DNA of 64,000 nucleotides, taken from the NCBI RefSeq assembly GCF_900112695.1, contig NZ_FOMT01000001.1:930001-994000 (forward strand). Reading direction: 5' to 3'. Under the pieces are notes generated by a model, which worked only from the letters and a program-made list of their open reading frames with translations, made no database searches and was not told where the DNA came from. A program made the position numbers and the translations under genes. The stretch is from Paenibacillus catalpae. GTDB lineage: Bacteria; Bacillota; Bacilli; Paenibacillales; Paenibacillaceae. This document shows, one piece after another, positions 8,915 through 16,909 of the stretch; within the stretch, counting starts at the first letter, position 1; each line of letters begins with the position of its first letter.

Positions 8915-9994
8915 CTAAATTTTCGCCATTTGTAAATATTGTTCCAGTTTGGATATATCGACAATGATATTATCTATTCCGGCAGGCTCTTTTGGAGGCT
9001 GCTCCACAGCGCACAAGAGCTCGTAATATTGCACGTTAGCATGACAGCTGATTTTCCAAAAATAGTCATCAACAAAAGTGTTAGGTGCGAGTTCAATAAA
9101 AGATGTTCCAGGCTCGCAGAAAGCAACGTTAATATTTGCGCTTCCGAAGGGAGCGATAACGATATCAGCCGAAGAAAAGATGTCGATTTTTTCCTGCATG
9201 GTCATAGGAGTGGTTACCAATTTTTTGAATCCTTTTTTTGTCAATAGCTGCATAACTTCATCCTCGTTAATAACGAATCTCGCAGAAGCATCTTCTCGAC
9301 TGACGTAGATTCGCTCATAACCGGCTTTCTTGCGAGCCTTCCGGTTATGCTTCAACCCATTTGTAATATATTGAGAGGTCCATGGCGGACATTTCCCTAG
9401 ATAAAATGGAACGGCAGGGACGACTAATTTTCTTGCTTCGATATGAAAATCCGGTGCCGTAACCTCTAATAATTTATCCATCGGGATTCCGAGCATTTTT
9501 AATGATTCATATTGGAAAGGATGATGCAACTTTCCGATAACATAGTGATCAATTGGAATGCCGCTTTTTTCTAACAGATGGAAGCGTGGAAGGATATCAA
9601 AAAACCAGTGACCATATATATTTTGCGTATTAATATTCAAATGGGGAATATTCCAGCCCCAGAACAGAGAAGCAACTGTTTTCTCGTAACATACCGGTGA
9701 TGGAAGAGTCTTTTCAGCATAAGGACAGTCGAATTCAACGTCGAGCAATCGCTTATTATCCGGCGTAACGGGATAGCAGCAGCTGGTCATGAGGCGTCCA
9801 TTGGGAATCGTAACAACAAAAGCGTCATTAAACTTACATTTCTGATTCCATCGTGGAAGATCGAGACCTTTTGGAGCAGGAAGCGTGATCGTTTGTCTTG
9901 GATAAATAACTTTATAATAACTATTATTCTCATAAGGATTAATGCCAAGCTGCATGATCCAATCTTTGGTTTTTGAATAATACTCCAATGGCAC
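8915..9994 (-). CDS. Glycosyltransferase family 61 (DUF563) protein
   Basis: The 359-residue protein shows family 61 features: GHWFFDILPRFHLLEKSG in the middle, RIYVSREDASARFVINEDEV, and late APFGSANINVAFCEPGTSFIELAP, which matches the HGAGLTN-type block in altered form (no HGA). Such enzymes add sugars to capsular or surface glycans. The start is uncertain. GTG at 9994 lies about 18 bases from AAGGAG, which is long, and a stop lies just upstream in frame; a CTG nine bases earlier would be better spaced but is a rare start. Three 41-base repeats with hairpins separate it from the upstream methyltransferase gene. Confidence 0.75.
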   Translation of the reverse strand: MPLEYYSKTKDWIMQLGINPYENNSYYKVIYPRQTITLPAPKGLDLPRWNQKCKFNDAFVVTIPNGRLMTSCCYPVTPDNKRLLDVEFDCPYAEKTLPSPVCYEKTVASLFWGWNIPHLNINTQNIYGHWFFDILPRFHLLEKSGIPIDHYVIGKLHHPFQYESLKMLGIPMDKLLEVTAPDFHIEARKLVVPAVPFYLGKCPPWTSQYITNGLKHNRKARKKAGYERIYVSREDASARFVINEDEVMQLLTKKGFKKLVTTPMTMQEKIDIFSSADIVIAPFGSANINVAFCEPGTSFIELAPNTFVDDYFWKISCHANVQYYELLCAVEQPPKEPAGIDNIIVDISKLEQYLQMAKI

Positions 9995-10016
9995 GGTATA
10001 CAGTTTTTTTCACTCC

Positions 10017-10136
10017 TTAAATGTTTGCGTAGCAAACATACTTCGAAAGCATGGGCCTTAAATGTTTGCGTAGCAAACATACTTCGAAAGCAAGGGCCTA
10101 AAATGTATGCTCCGTAAACGTACTTCAATAGCAACT
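10017..10136. repeat. Three tandem 41-bp repeats, each built on a hairpin
   Basis: Copy 1 (10017-10057) and copy 2 (10058-10098) differ at only one or two positions; copy 3 (10099 to about 10136) is degenerate. Copies 1 and 2 contain ATGTTTGCGTAGCAAACAT, a perfect 8-bp inverted repeat with a 3-base loop (10021-10039 and 10062-10080). The array fills the gap between the methyltransferase stop and the family 61 glycosyltransferase start, so it is transcribed with the minus-strand unit. Copy 3 runs into the methyltransferase stop codon. There are only three copies and no unique spacers, so it is not CRISPR. Confidence 0.8.
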
Positions 10137-10809
10137 ATCGTGAATAGTGCTTTGCTAGCAGGCTTTGGTTCGCAATGACAGTTTTAAATGGCTCTGGGCA
10201 GCCTTTCGGGAACAAAATACCTAACCCATTTGAATGAGCAAATTGAAAATGAGGATAGACAGCGCTTAATTGTTCCCAAAGCACATGCACGCCAAAAGTC
10301 GGCAGTTTAACGATAATATCGTGAAATAATATAATACCGTTCGGCGAGAGCTTCGGCAGCCAACTCCTAAAGTCGTGAAGAACAGCTTCATAGGTATGGC
10401 ATCCGTCAATATGAAGCAGATCTATTGAATTGTTCCCAAACAAAGCAAGTGCCTCATCAAAAGTACTTCGGACTAAAGTGCTGAATGCGGAGAATTGTCT
10501 GCTGTTAAAGGAATGAACGGCTTGATAGATATTCAAATGCCCATATTGGCCTGTATGTTGATCGCCTTGCCAGGTATCCACTGCATAACAATTAGTTTGT
10601 AGACGGGCATCTTGAACAGCTTGGCAAAAGCTAAAAAAGGACGTTCCATAAAACGTACCTAGTTCAACAATTGTTTTTGGTTTAGCAAATCGAACGATAT
10701 CGTAAGCAAATCGCCTGTGTCCTGACCACGCTCCTCCTACCATAACACCGGTGGGTATTTCTGGTGCGCTGTCCGCTGTGAATGTTGGCCTATAATATTT
10801 CCAATCCAT
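10135..10809 (-). CDS. Class I SAM-dependent methyltransferase (Methyltransf_24 type)
   Basis: The 224-residue protein carries the SAM-binding loop VELGTFYGTSF (about 48-58) and, after the fourth strand, IDLLHIDGCHTYEAVLHDF, then GIILFHDI, typical of small sugar or cephalosporin-hydroxylase-like methyltransferases in surface-glycan clusters. A role in O-methylating a sugar is inferred from the neighbours. The ATG at 10809 follows GGGAG by seven bases. It is the first gene of the minus-strand unit and has the best sigmaK-like promoter in the window. Confidence 0.8.
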   Translation of the reverse strand: MDWKYYRPTFTADSAPEIPTGVMVGGAWSGHRRFAYDIVRFAKPKTIVELGTFYGTSFFSFCQAVQDARLQTNCYAVDTWQGDQHTGQYGHLNIYQAVHSFNSRQFSAFSTLVRSTFDEALALFGNNSIDLLHIDGCHTYEAVLHDFRSWLPKLSPNGIILFHDIIVKLPTFGVHVLWEQLSAVYPHFQFAHSNGLGILFPKGCPEPFKTVIANQSLLAKHYSR

Positions 10810-10854
10810 ATGTCAGCTCCCCATTTCTTAATTTACAAGCACAAAGAGTTTAGA

Positions 10855-10882
10855 TAGTTTATGTGTTGACGATAGGAGAGGT
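10855..10882 (-). promoter_or_regulatory. SigmaK-like promoter of the methyltransferase-GT61-GT4 unit
   Basis: Read on the minus strand, AC (10882-10881) is followed after 17 bases by CATAAACTA (10863-10855). This matches every defined position of the sigmaK consensus AC-N16/17-CATANNNTA. It lies about 46 bases before the ATG at 10809. SigmaK acts late in the mother cell, when coat and crust proteins are made. Confidence 0.55.
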
Positions 10883-10944
10883 TAGGGACAAACGTGCAAG
10901 GCGAAATACACATTTATGAAGCGAGGTGCCGTACATAAGCCGTT

Positions 10945-10971
10945 ACGAACCTATTGTCCATACATACAATG
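10945..10971 (+). promoter_or_regulatory. SigmaK/sigmaE-like promoter before the GT2-like gene
   Basis: AC at 10945 is followed after 16 bases by CATACAATG (10963-10971), one mismatch from CATANNNTA. CATACAAT also equals the sigmaE -10 consensus, but no sigmaE -35 is seen. It lies about 77 bases before the ATG at 11048, back to back with the minus-strand sigmaK-like promoter. Confidence 0.35.
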
Positions 10972-11047
10972 TCAGAGGCAGACGCTAAGAAAAATTCTAT
11001 CGGCAGTATTTATAGAAATTCACTATAAGGATATCGAGGTGTACGAT

Positions 11048-12169
11048 ATGAGAAACCTCGCCAGAAAGAGAAAGGTCGCCTCTTCTTCCAAATCTGCATC
11101 AACCAGGCAAAGGCGGAAGCCCCTTCATCCGGTGCGCGCTGACAACACTAGGCAGACGTCCAAGTCCTCCAGACATCGTGCCATGATGGCGTGGCGGCTT
11201 GGCAGAAGGGCAGCAAAGGATAATCCGCCGGCTGATCGAGCAGATATGCAGCAGCATGTGCAGGAGCTATGGCTTAGAGAAAGCGGGCAGATTAGAAGGA
11301 CAACATCAGGAAGTAAATATGATGCGGCAGCAAAAGCTTTCGTCGCCGGTTATTTCTCTGTAACCCCGGATGAGAGTAGTCCCAACTGGGTACTGCTTCC
11401 AACGTATAAGAAGGTTGCCGCCGTTGTGATGGCCATGAATGAAGAGCAGTCCATTATGTCAACGATTCGTGAGCTGGAACGTATGCCTTTGCATGAAATC
11501 ATCGTGATCGTAAACGGCTCTACAGACTCCAGCCTGATGACGGCCAGAACGAGCGGCAAAGCCATTATTCTTCACTATAACGAAGCATTGGGTCATGACG
11601 TAGGAAGAGCTATCGGGGCGAAAATAACAACTTCCGATATCGTGTTGTTCCTTGATGCGGATATCCCAGTCTCGGCTGAGCAACTGGTACCCTTTGTGCT
11701 TGCAATCAGCCGAGGAGTGGATGTTGCGCTCAATGATCTTTCTCGTTACGTCGGAAGGTTCTCCGATTGGGATAATGTGACGATATTGAAGCATTTCCTG
11801 AACCGTTCGAATCATCGGAACGATCTGTCCATGAATTCCATGACAGCTGTGCCGCATGCGCTCTCCCGCAAAGCAATTGAGGTCATAGGTTTTGCGAACC
11901 TGGCGATTCCGCCTAAAGCGCAGGCTATGGCGATGCAGCAAGGATTGCTTGTAGGCACCGGTGGCAGTGTCAATGTGTTTACGAAAAACCGGCACAGGAA
12001 GGACAATGTAGGTGTGAGCAATCCCATTTCGAAACTCATTATAGGGGATCATCTGGAAGCGCTGGGATGGGCGATGCAGGAGGAAAGTCCTCGTCTAAAG
12101 TACGTCGATCAATTGCGCAGAAGGGAGTGTACGAAAAATGTTAACAAGCATAATCATTCCTACCTATAA
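11048..12169 (+). CDS. Glycosyltransferase family 2-like protein with basic N-terminal tail
   Basis: The 373-residue protein starts with a Lys/Arg/Ser-rich tail (19 Lys/Arg in the first 58 residues) that includes LGRRAAK, also found in the tail of the protein at 16910. The GT-A domain begins near residue 120 with VAAVVMAMNEEQSIMSTI; VNGSTDSS follows and FLDADIP supplies the metal-binding DXD. ATG 11048 has GAGGTG six bases upstream; the frame is open to 10916 but that stretch lacks a site and conserved sequence. Its last 32 bases overlap the next glycosyltransferase gene, so the two are probably translationally coupled. Substrates are unknown. Confidence 0.8.
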   Translation: MRNLARKRKVASSSKSASTRQRRKPLHPVRADNTRQTSKSSRHRAMMAWRLGRRAAKDNPPADRADMQQHVQELWLRESGQIRRTTSGSKYDAAAKAFVAGYFSVTPDESSPNWVLLPTYKKVAAVVMAMNEEQSIMSTIRELERMPLHEIIVIVNGSTDSSLMTARTSGKAIILHYNEALGHDVGRAIGAKITTSDIVLFLDADIPVSAEQLVPFVLAISRGVDVALNDLSRYVGRFSDWDNVTILKHFLNRSNHRNDLSMNSMTAVPHALSRKAIEVIGFANLAIPPKAQAMAMQQGLLVGTGGSVNVFTKNRHRKDNVGVSNPISKLIIGDHLEALGWAMQEESPRLKYVDQLRRRECTKNVNKHNHSYL

Positions 12170-12905
12170 TGCACTCCCCCTGTTGCGGGAGACGATTGAT
12201 TCGATCCGGAAGCATACGAAAGAATTATACGAGCTTATTGTTGTTGATAACGGTTCTACCGACGGCACGCTGGACTACTTGAAGCAGCAGCAAATCATTA
12301 CGATCTCTCTCCCAGTCAATACCGGTTTTCCGGCTGCCTGTAATTGGGGGCTGAGACTCTCAAGAGGGGAGAGGCTGCTTATCCTCAATAATGACGTTGT
12401 GGTAACCGCTGAATGGCTGAGCAGATTGCACCGGGCTTATGATAGGGATGCTTCCATCGGTATCGTTGGCCCGATGACCAATTATGCCAGCGGAAGACAG
12501 CAGATTAAGACAACCGGCCACTATGAAGAGTTCGCAGCACGTTTAAGAGCGAAGCAGGATGGGAAGTGGGAGAAGGTAAATCGCATTGTCGGCTTCTGCA
12601 TGTTATTCTCTCGAACTCTTATACTGAAGATCGGCATGCTGGATGAACAGTTCTCTCCAGGGCATTTTGAGGATGATGACTATTGCTATCGTGCAAACCG
12701 TGCGGGGTATCGGGTTGTCATCGCCAAAGATGCTTTTGTCTATCATCATGGCAGTGCTTCCTTTGGCAGCTACGCCGAAGATGAAATTAAACAGCTTCTT
12801 GAGCGAAACAGGCAGCTGTTTATGAATAAATGGGGGATCGATCCCCTTAAACTATCAGGTGAGGATATCAAGGAGGAACGTCATGAGCATTCGGGCGCCT
12901 CGTAA
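12138..12905 (+). CDS. Glycosyltransferase family 2 protein
   Basis: The 255-residue GT-A enzyme is compact and typical: SIIIPTYNALPLLRETIDSI (4-23), VVDNGSTDGTLDYL, NNDVVV as the DXD equivalent, and late LDEQFSPGHFEDDDYCYRANRAGYR, the acidic and His-containing block of rhamnosyltransferase-like GT2 proteins. That resemblance and a D-rhamnose pathway nearby make rhamnose transfer a fair guess. GGGAG precedes the ATG inside the upstream gene; the 3' end overlaps the GT-D gene by 23 bases. It has no basic tail, though its partners on both sides do. Confidence 0.85.
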   Translation: MLTSIIIPTYNALPLLRETIDSIRKHTKELYELIVVDNGSTDGTLDYLKQQQIITISLPVNTGFPAACNWGLRLSRGERLLILNNDVVVTAEWLSRLHRAYDRDASIGIVGPMTNYASGRQQIKTTGHYEEFAARLRAKQDGKWEKVNRIVGFCMLFSRTLILKIGMLDEQFSPGHFEDDDYCYRANRAGYRVVIAKDAFVYHHGSASFGSYAEDEIKQLLERNRQLFMNKWGIDPLKLSGEDIKEERHEHSGAS

Positions 12906-13911
12906 GAGATTAACAGGGAAGAGACAGCGGAAACGCAAGAAACCGTACAGCCGAAAACGCCGTTCCATTAAGGTTGCACCCAATTCGGATATTCAACCGA
13001 TAGAATCTCAACCAGGTACAACGGAATCGGTGATTGACATAGAAGCTGATGGACGCCAGACGGAAGCAAGTCAGCAAGCTAGCTTTCTCGTCGGTTACGA
13101 GAAAGGGTATCAAGAGGGCAAATACGCAGGCGGTGAAGAGATCATTGACCAGCTGCTCCCTCCGAATATCCTTTTTCCCGATCACTCGCTTCAGCAAATC
13201 ATAGCAGCAGGAATAAGTATGTACCGGGAGCAGGCCGTTCCGTTAATGGTTGTGGAACAGGTGAGAGATGCCATTCTTCAGGCCATGGATGAACATAAGC
13301 CGTTGTCCATCATCAGATTAGGGGATGGTGAACTGCTTACTTTAGCCCAAGAGATTGTAATGCCCGTAGATTCGGTGGGGCGCGAAGGCAAGTTCCTGGA
13401 ATATGCCGGCGTGAAAGTGCCGGATCTGGATATCCGCAACCGTCTTGCGGAGGCTGTCACCAGAGCAGATATTGTGGGGATCCCCCGAACAAGAAAGCCG
13501 AACTACCAGCTGCTGGTCGCACCTGTATTCCAGGCGTACGGCATATCATTCGGAGAGCGGCAATGGACGGATTCTCTTATTAACTACAGCTTATGTCAGG
13601 CAGGATGCCTCATTTCTATTCTTCAGAACAGGCGTGTTCTTATTATCGGCAATATGGCAGAGCCGCTGTCTGCTGTTCTTGCCCAGCACGGCATTCAGAT
13701 AGCAGGCTTCATTGCTCCGGTGAATGGCGCCCGCGATGCGGCCAGAGTCGTTCAGCTTGCCAGGCATTACGACTTTGATATTGCTCTAGTCTCTGCAGGG
13801 ATAGCAGCTGTGCTGATCACCGAAGAACTTGCCCGGATAACCGGGAAGGTGGCGGTAGACTTCGGCCATCTTGCCAATGCCCTTGTCAAGGGAGAGGCCG
13901 CGATTTCTTGA
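12883..13911 (+). CDS. GT-D fold glycosyltransferase (DUF1792-like) with basic N-terminal tail
   Basis: The 342-residue protein starts MSIRAPRKRLTGKRQ and has 16 Lys/Arg in its first 30 residues. A linker with a coiled, Glu/Gly-rich segment (about 65-90) follows. The C-terminal domain from about residue 135 resembles DUF1792/GT-D enzymes, with IIRLGDGELL carrying the acidic DGE motif and IVGIPRTRKPNYQ, RVLIIGNMAEPL and VAVDFGHLANAL after it. GT-D enzymes were first described for adhesin glycosylation. ATG 12883 follows AAGGAGG and overlaps the GT2 gene, making this the third gene of an overlapping set from 11048. A terminator follows. Confidence 0.8.
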   Translation: MSIRAPRKRLTGKRQRKRKKPYSRKRRSIKVAPNSDIQPIESQPGTTESVIDIEADGRQTEASQQASFLVGYEKGYQEGKYAGGEEIIDQLLPPNILFPDHSLQQIIAAGISMYREQAVPLMVVEQVRDAILQAMDEHKPLSIIRLGDGELLTLAQEIVMPVDSVGREGKFLEYAGVKVPDLDIRNRLAEAVTRADIVGIPRTRKPNYQLLVAPVFQAYGISFGERQWTDSLINYSLCQAGCLISILQNRRVLIIGNMAEPLSAVLAQHGIQIAGFIAPVNGARDAARVVQLARHYDFDIALVSAGIAAVLITEELARITGKVAVDFGHLANALVKGEAAIS

Positions 13912-13923
13912 GCTATGTAGAGG

Positions 13924-13958
13924 AACAGCCTTTTCGAGCGTTCGAAAAGGCTGTTTGG
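13924..13958. terminator. Strong hairpin between converging genes
   Basis: AACAGCCTTTTCGA and its exact complement form a 14-bp stem with a 4-base loop. The T run is short on both strands. It separates the GT-D gene from the collagen-like gene. Confidence 0.65.
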
Positions 13959-13963
13959 GTTGG

Positions 13964-14551
13964 TTAGACGCCGACGGAAATAGCAAGCGAGGAGTATTGA
14001 GCGGAGGCAGTAACGCCCGTAAGAGCAACTGCAATCGCGTCAACGGATACTTCAAGCGAGTACTCATGAGCGCCAACTGTAAGCACGTCAAAATTTGTGA
14101 TTGGCAATGTTACTTCTAGAGTAAGAACAGCGGCCACAGCTAAAGAAACCAAAGACGTACTCGAAACAGAAGCTATAACGGCGCCATCACGTAACAGATC
14201 GACTGTAATTGTCGGGTTGACCAATGCAGCGACAAGTGTGCCTGTTAGCAAAACATCAACGACACCGTCAATCTTTGCTCTGTTGGCTGCTGCCGTAGTG
14301 ATTGTAACGGGTACATCAATAACTTCCACTGGAACAAATGGAGTTCCAGTAAAGCCGATAACCCCTAGCGGGATTACCCCTGCATTATCACCATATACCG
14401 CAGCGCCTGGACCAGCAGGGCCAGTAGCGCCGGTCAGACCGGTAGGACCAGTAGGACCTGTAGGGCCTGTAGGGCCAGTGGCGCCTGTCAGACCAGTAAG
14501 ACCTGTCAAACCTGTCAAACCTGTCAAACCTGTCAAACCTGTTTCTCCCAT
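13964..14551 (-). CDS. Collagen-like (GXT repeat) surface protein, BclA-type
   Basis: The 195-residue protein has 16 Gly-X-Y triplets right after Met (residues 2-49), mostly GLT, GPT and GAT. Thr in the third position is where exosporium BclA-type filaments carry O-linked sugars. The C-terminal 145 residues are rich in Val, Ile, Thr and Ala and look like an all-beta globular head. There is no N-terminal exosporium-targeting sequence of B. anthracis BclA type and no signal peptide. ATG 14551 follows AAAGGAGAGG by seven bases. The position among glycosyltransferase and deoxysugar genes makes it a strong candidate acceptor. The opposite strand also stays open through the repeats but codes for nothing plausible. 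Confidence 0.85.
   Translation of the reverse strand: MGETGLTGLTGLTGLTGLTGLTGATGPTGPTGPTGPTGLTGATGPAGPGAAVYGDNAGVIPLGVIGFTGTPFVPVEVIDVPVTITTAAANRAKIDGVVDVLLTGTLVAALVNPTITVDLLRDGAVIASVSSTSLVSLAVAAVLTLEVTLPITNFDVLTVGAHEYSLEVSVDAIAVALTGVTASAQYSSLAISVGV
14423..14545. repeat. Short tandem 9-bp repeats encoding GXT triplets
   Basis: Near-identical 9-base units (CCTGTCAAA in forward orientation, five consecutive copies at about 14501-14540, with AGGGCCTGT-like variants before them) encode the Gly-X-Thr triplets. Such arrays are prone to slippage, so triplet number may differ between strains. Confidence 0.75.
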
Positions 14552-14849
14552 ATCTAATCCTCTCCTTTCGATTGATATACCACATCATATGTTCAAAGAT
14601 TCATAGAGAAGACGGTATATGCCGTGAACGATTGTCTATTTTTGATAGATTAAGTAAATTCCATAGTTGGGCGGTGTCATATGCCTGATTTATGTCCTTG
14701 TTGGCTATTCGTCCATTAGGATTACTCTATTAAAGCATAAGTTGTAGATATGTAATTTATCAATCCGGCACCGGTTAAGGAAGGAGCTCCGGCTTGAATA
14801 CACGAGATGATTCAATAGAAGGAGATTTACCGTTTCGAGGTGAACGACA
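14552..14849. other. Intergenic region between the collagen-like gene and manC
   Basis: This 298-base AT-rich stretch holds divergent promoters. On the minus strand TCTCTATGAAT followed by CATATGATG (14583-14591) resembles the promoter block of the two C1q-like genes at 46-47 kb, with shorter spacing. Near 14612-14627 is an imperfect palindrome, ACGGTATATGCCGT. For manC I found no convincing -35/-10 pair. No open frame with a ribosome binding site is seen. Confidence 0.4.
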
Positions 14850-15902
14850 ATGATCGCTGTTATTATGGCGGGAGGAAAGGGAACACGCTTCTGGCCAAGA
14901 AGTACGGTAACAAAGCCAAAGCAATTTTTGACCTTGGCTTCTGAAGAAGCTACTATGCTGCAGCAAACCTATGCACGTTTCCGTTCCTGTCTGCCCGAAG
15001 AAAATGTTTATGTCGCTGTCAGCGAGAATTATTTGCCGATTGTGAGGGAACAGCTCCCCGAGCTTGGAGAGAATCGTATCATTATAGAGCCTGAGCAAAG
15101 GGATACAGCGCCATGTATTGCGCTGACAGCCAGCTTCTTCATGAGGCTGGAGAGGGATGAGGTACTGGTTACGGCACCTTCGGATCAATACATTCCGGAC
15201 ACGGAAGAATTGATGGAAGCTCTTCGGGCTGCGGAACAAGCGGCAAGGAATGACGGAGTTGTCGTTACGCTTGGCATCGTTCCTACGAGAGCGGAGACTG
15301 GTTACGGTTATATTGAAACGATAGAGAATGTGGAGTACGCTGCTAAGTTCGGAGAACGAATTAAAGAGGTTAAAGCTTTCATCGAGAAGCCAACAAAGGA
15401 AAAGGCCGAGAAGCTGATTGAGCTGCCGAATATGTATTGGAACAGCGGTATATTTATATGGAAGCCATCTACGATTGCCGGATATATGATGGAGTATCAG
15501 CCGCAGATGTGGTCGGTATTTGATCTGAAGGATGACGAATTCAGGCAGTCGTATGCCCTGCTTCCGAAGCTCTCTATTGATTATGCTCTGGTAGAAAAGC
15601 TGGAGCGCCTGTATACAATCCCTATTGAATTTATGTGGGATGACGTAGGGACATGGACTTCGCTTGAGAGGATCTTCAGTACCGATGGGGACGGAAATTT
15701 ACTGCTCGGAAATATTTTTCCGTTTGCTACACGTAACAGCATTATCTATACGGAGCAGCAGCTGGTAGTTGCGATTGGCGTGGAGGATCTGATTATCGTG
15801 TCCACCGAGGAAGGGCTGCTTATATGCCGCAAATCGGATGAACAGAATGTCAAGCATGCCATCGCTGCGCTTACTGCCGATCAAGAAGGCCGGCAGGCAT
15901 GA
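14850..15902 (+). CDS. manC: Mannose-1-phosphate guanylyltransferase
   Basis: The 350-residue enzyme makes GDP-mannose from GTP and mannose-1-phosphate. The pyrophosphorylase signature MAGGKGTRFWPRS is at residues 6-18; FIEKP, MYWNSGIF and the late MWDDVGTW block are family-specific. It has the single-domain length, without the C-terminal isomerase domain of longer ManC proteins. ATG 14850 follows GAGGTG. Its stop overlaps the rmd start by four bases (ATGA), so the pair is coupled. GDP-mannose from here feeds Gmd at 1851. No phosphomannomutase gene is in the window. Confidence 0.93.
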   Translation: MIAVIMAGGKGTRFWPRSTVTKPKQFLTLASEEATMLQQTYARFRSCLPEENVYVAVSENYLPIVREQLPELGENRIIIEPEQRDTAPCIALTASFFMRLERDEVLVTAPSDQYIPDTEELMEALRAAEQAARNDGVVVTLGIVPTRAETGYGYIETIENVEYAAKFGERIKEVKAFIEKPTKEKAEKLIELPNMYWNSGIFIWKPSTIAGYMMEYQPQMWSVFDLKDDEFRQSYALLPKLSIDYALVEKLERLYTIPIEFMWDDVGTWTSLERIFSTDGDGNLLLGNIFPFATRNSIIYTEQQLVVAIGVEDLIIVSTEEGLLICRKSDEQNVKHAIAALTADQEGRQA

Positions 15903-16852
15903 AAGCACTCATTACAGGGGTAGCCGGTTTTGTTGGCAGTCATCTTGCCGAGCATCTGCTTAGCCAGGGAATTGAAGTGACGGGAACCTTGAGGGGTCAC
16001 AGTTCGCTGCGCCATATTCGCCATTTGCTGCCGGATATGCGCCTGTATGAGTGCGAACTGATGGATCAGCAGGCGGTTGACCAGATGATGACCGAGATCC
16101 GGCCGGATCTGATCTTTCATCTTGCCGCGCAAAGCTTTGTACCGGTGTCATGGGATTCTCCTGCTGAGACCCTGACCAATAATATTGTAGGGCAAATTCA
16201 TTTGCTGGAAGCCGTAAGAAAGCTTGGGCTGGCCTCAAAGGTGCTAATTGCCTGCTCGAGCGAGGAATACGGGCAGGTAGAAGAGGATGAGGTGCCGGTG
16301 AAGGAGACGAATCCTCTTCGACCGGTAAGCCCATACGCTGTAAGTAAAATTGCTCAGAACTATTTGGGGTATCAATATTACAAAACTTTCGGACAGCATA
16401 TCGTCAGAACGCGGACCTTCAATCATACCGGTCCCCGGAGGGGGGAGCAATTTGTAAGCTCGAATTTTGCGAAGCAAATTGCAGAGATCGAGAAGGGACT
16501 CAAGCCTCCGGTTCTGTATGTCGGCAATCTGGAGGCCAAGAGGGATTTCACGGATGTCCGGGATGTGGTCAGAGGATACCGCATGGCACTCGACTATTGT
16601 GAAGCCGGAGAGCTATATAATATTGCATCCGGGCAGTGCCGCGAGATCCGGGAAGTAATTCAAATCCTGCTCCGTTACAGTACAGTTGAGATTACGATTG
16701 AAGAAGACAAAACAAGGCTTAGGCCATCCGATGTAAAAGTTCTCGTCGGAGACTATACCAAATTCTATCAACAAACGGGATGGACCCCGGAAATTCCTTT
16801 TGAGCAGACGATGAAGGATTTATTGAATTATTGGCGAAATGAGCTCGCGTAA
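15899..16852 (+). CDS. rmd: GDP-4-keto-6-deoxy-D-mannose reductase (GDP-D-rhamnose synthesis)
   Basis: The 317-residue extended SDR protein has TGVAGFVGSHL (6-16) for NAD(P) and the catalytic set SSE (120-122), Tyr146 and Lys150. The RTFNHTGPRRGEQFVSS block and the ending DYTKFYQQTGWTPEIPFEQT match RMD enzymes, which reduce the Gmd product to GDP-D-rhamnose. It is related to Gmd but lacks the GQDG loop. It is coupled to manC by a 4-base overlap and followed by a terminator. Together with Gmd this gives a complete GDP-mannose to GDP-D-rhamnose route. Confidence 0.88.
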   Translation: MKALITGVAGFVGSHLAEHLLSQGIEVTGTLRGHSSLRHIRHLLPDMRLYECELMDQQAVDQMMTEIRPDLIFHLAAQSFVPVSWDSPAETLTNNIVGQIHLLEAVRKLGLASKVLIACSSEEYGQVEEDEVPVKETNPLRPVSPYAVSKIAQNYLGYQYYKTFGQHIVRTRTFNHTGPRRGEQFVSSNFAKQIAEIEKGLKPPVLYVGNLEAKRDFTDVRDVVRGYRMALDYCEAGELYNIASGQCREIREVIQILLRYSTVEITIEEDKTRLRPSDVKVLVGDYTKFYQQTGWTPEIPFEQTMKDLLNYWRNELA

Positions 16853-16856
16853 TAAG

Positions 16857-16905
16857 GCCTGACCCGGTAGGATGAATGATGCCTTTACCGGGGCAGGTTT
16901 TATTT
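16857..16905 (+). terminator. Terminator after rmd
   Basis: CCTGACCCGGTA pairs with TACCGGGGCAGG with one mismatch, followed by TTTTATTTT. The converging glycosyltransferase gene ends just beyond it. Confidence 0.75.
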
Positions 16906-16909
16906 TGTG

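Noticed and set aside
10017..10136. Possible CRISPR array
   Set aside because: Only three directly adjacent repeats without unique spacers, and no cas genes.
5733..10945. CATAAGCCGTT occurring before two tailed glycosyltransferase genes as a shared operator
   Set aside because: The 11-mer also occurs inside coding sequence near 13294, and many 11-mers recur by chance in 64 kb.
10916..11047. 44-residue N-terminal extension of the GT2-like protein
   Set aside because: No ribosome binding site at 10916, the stretch contains the sigmaK-like promoter, and the tail with a good site starts at 11048.
14097..14606. 169-codon plus-strand frame with PVGPVGP-like repeats
   Set aside because: It is the reverse complement of the collagen-like repeats; it has no ribosome binding site and the minus-strand frame has both a good site and a plausible product.
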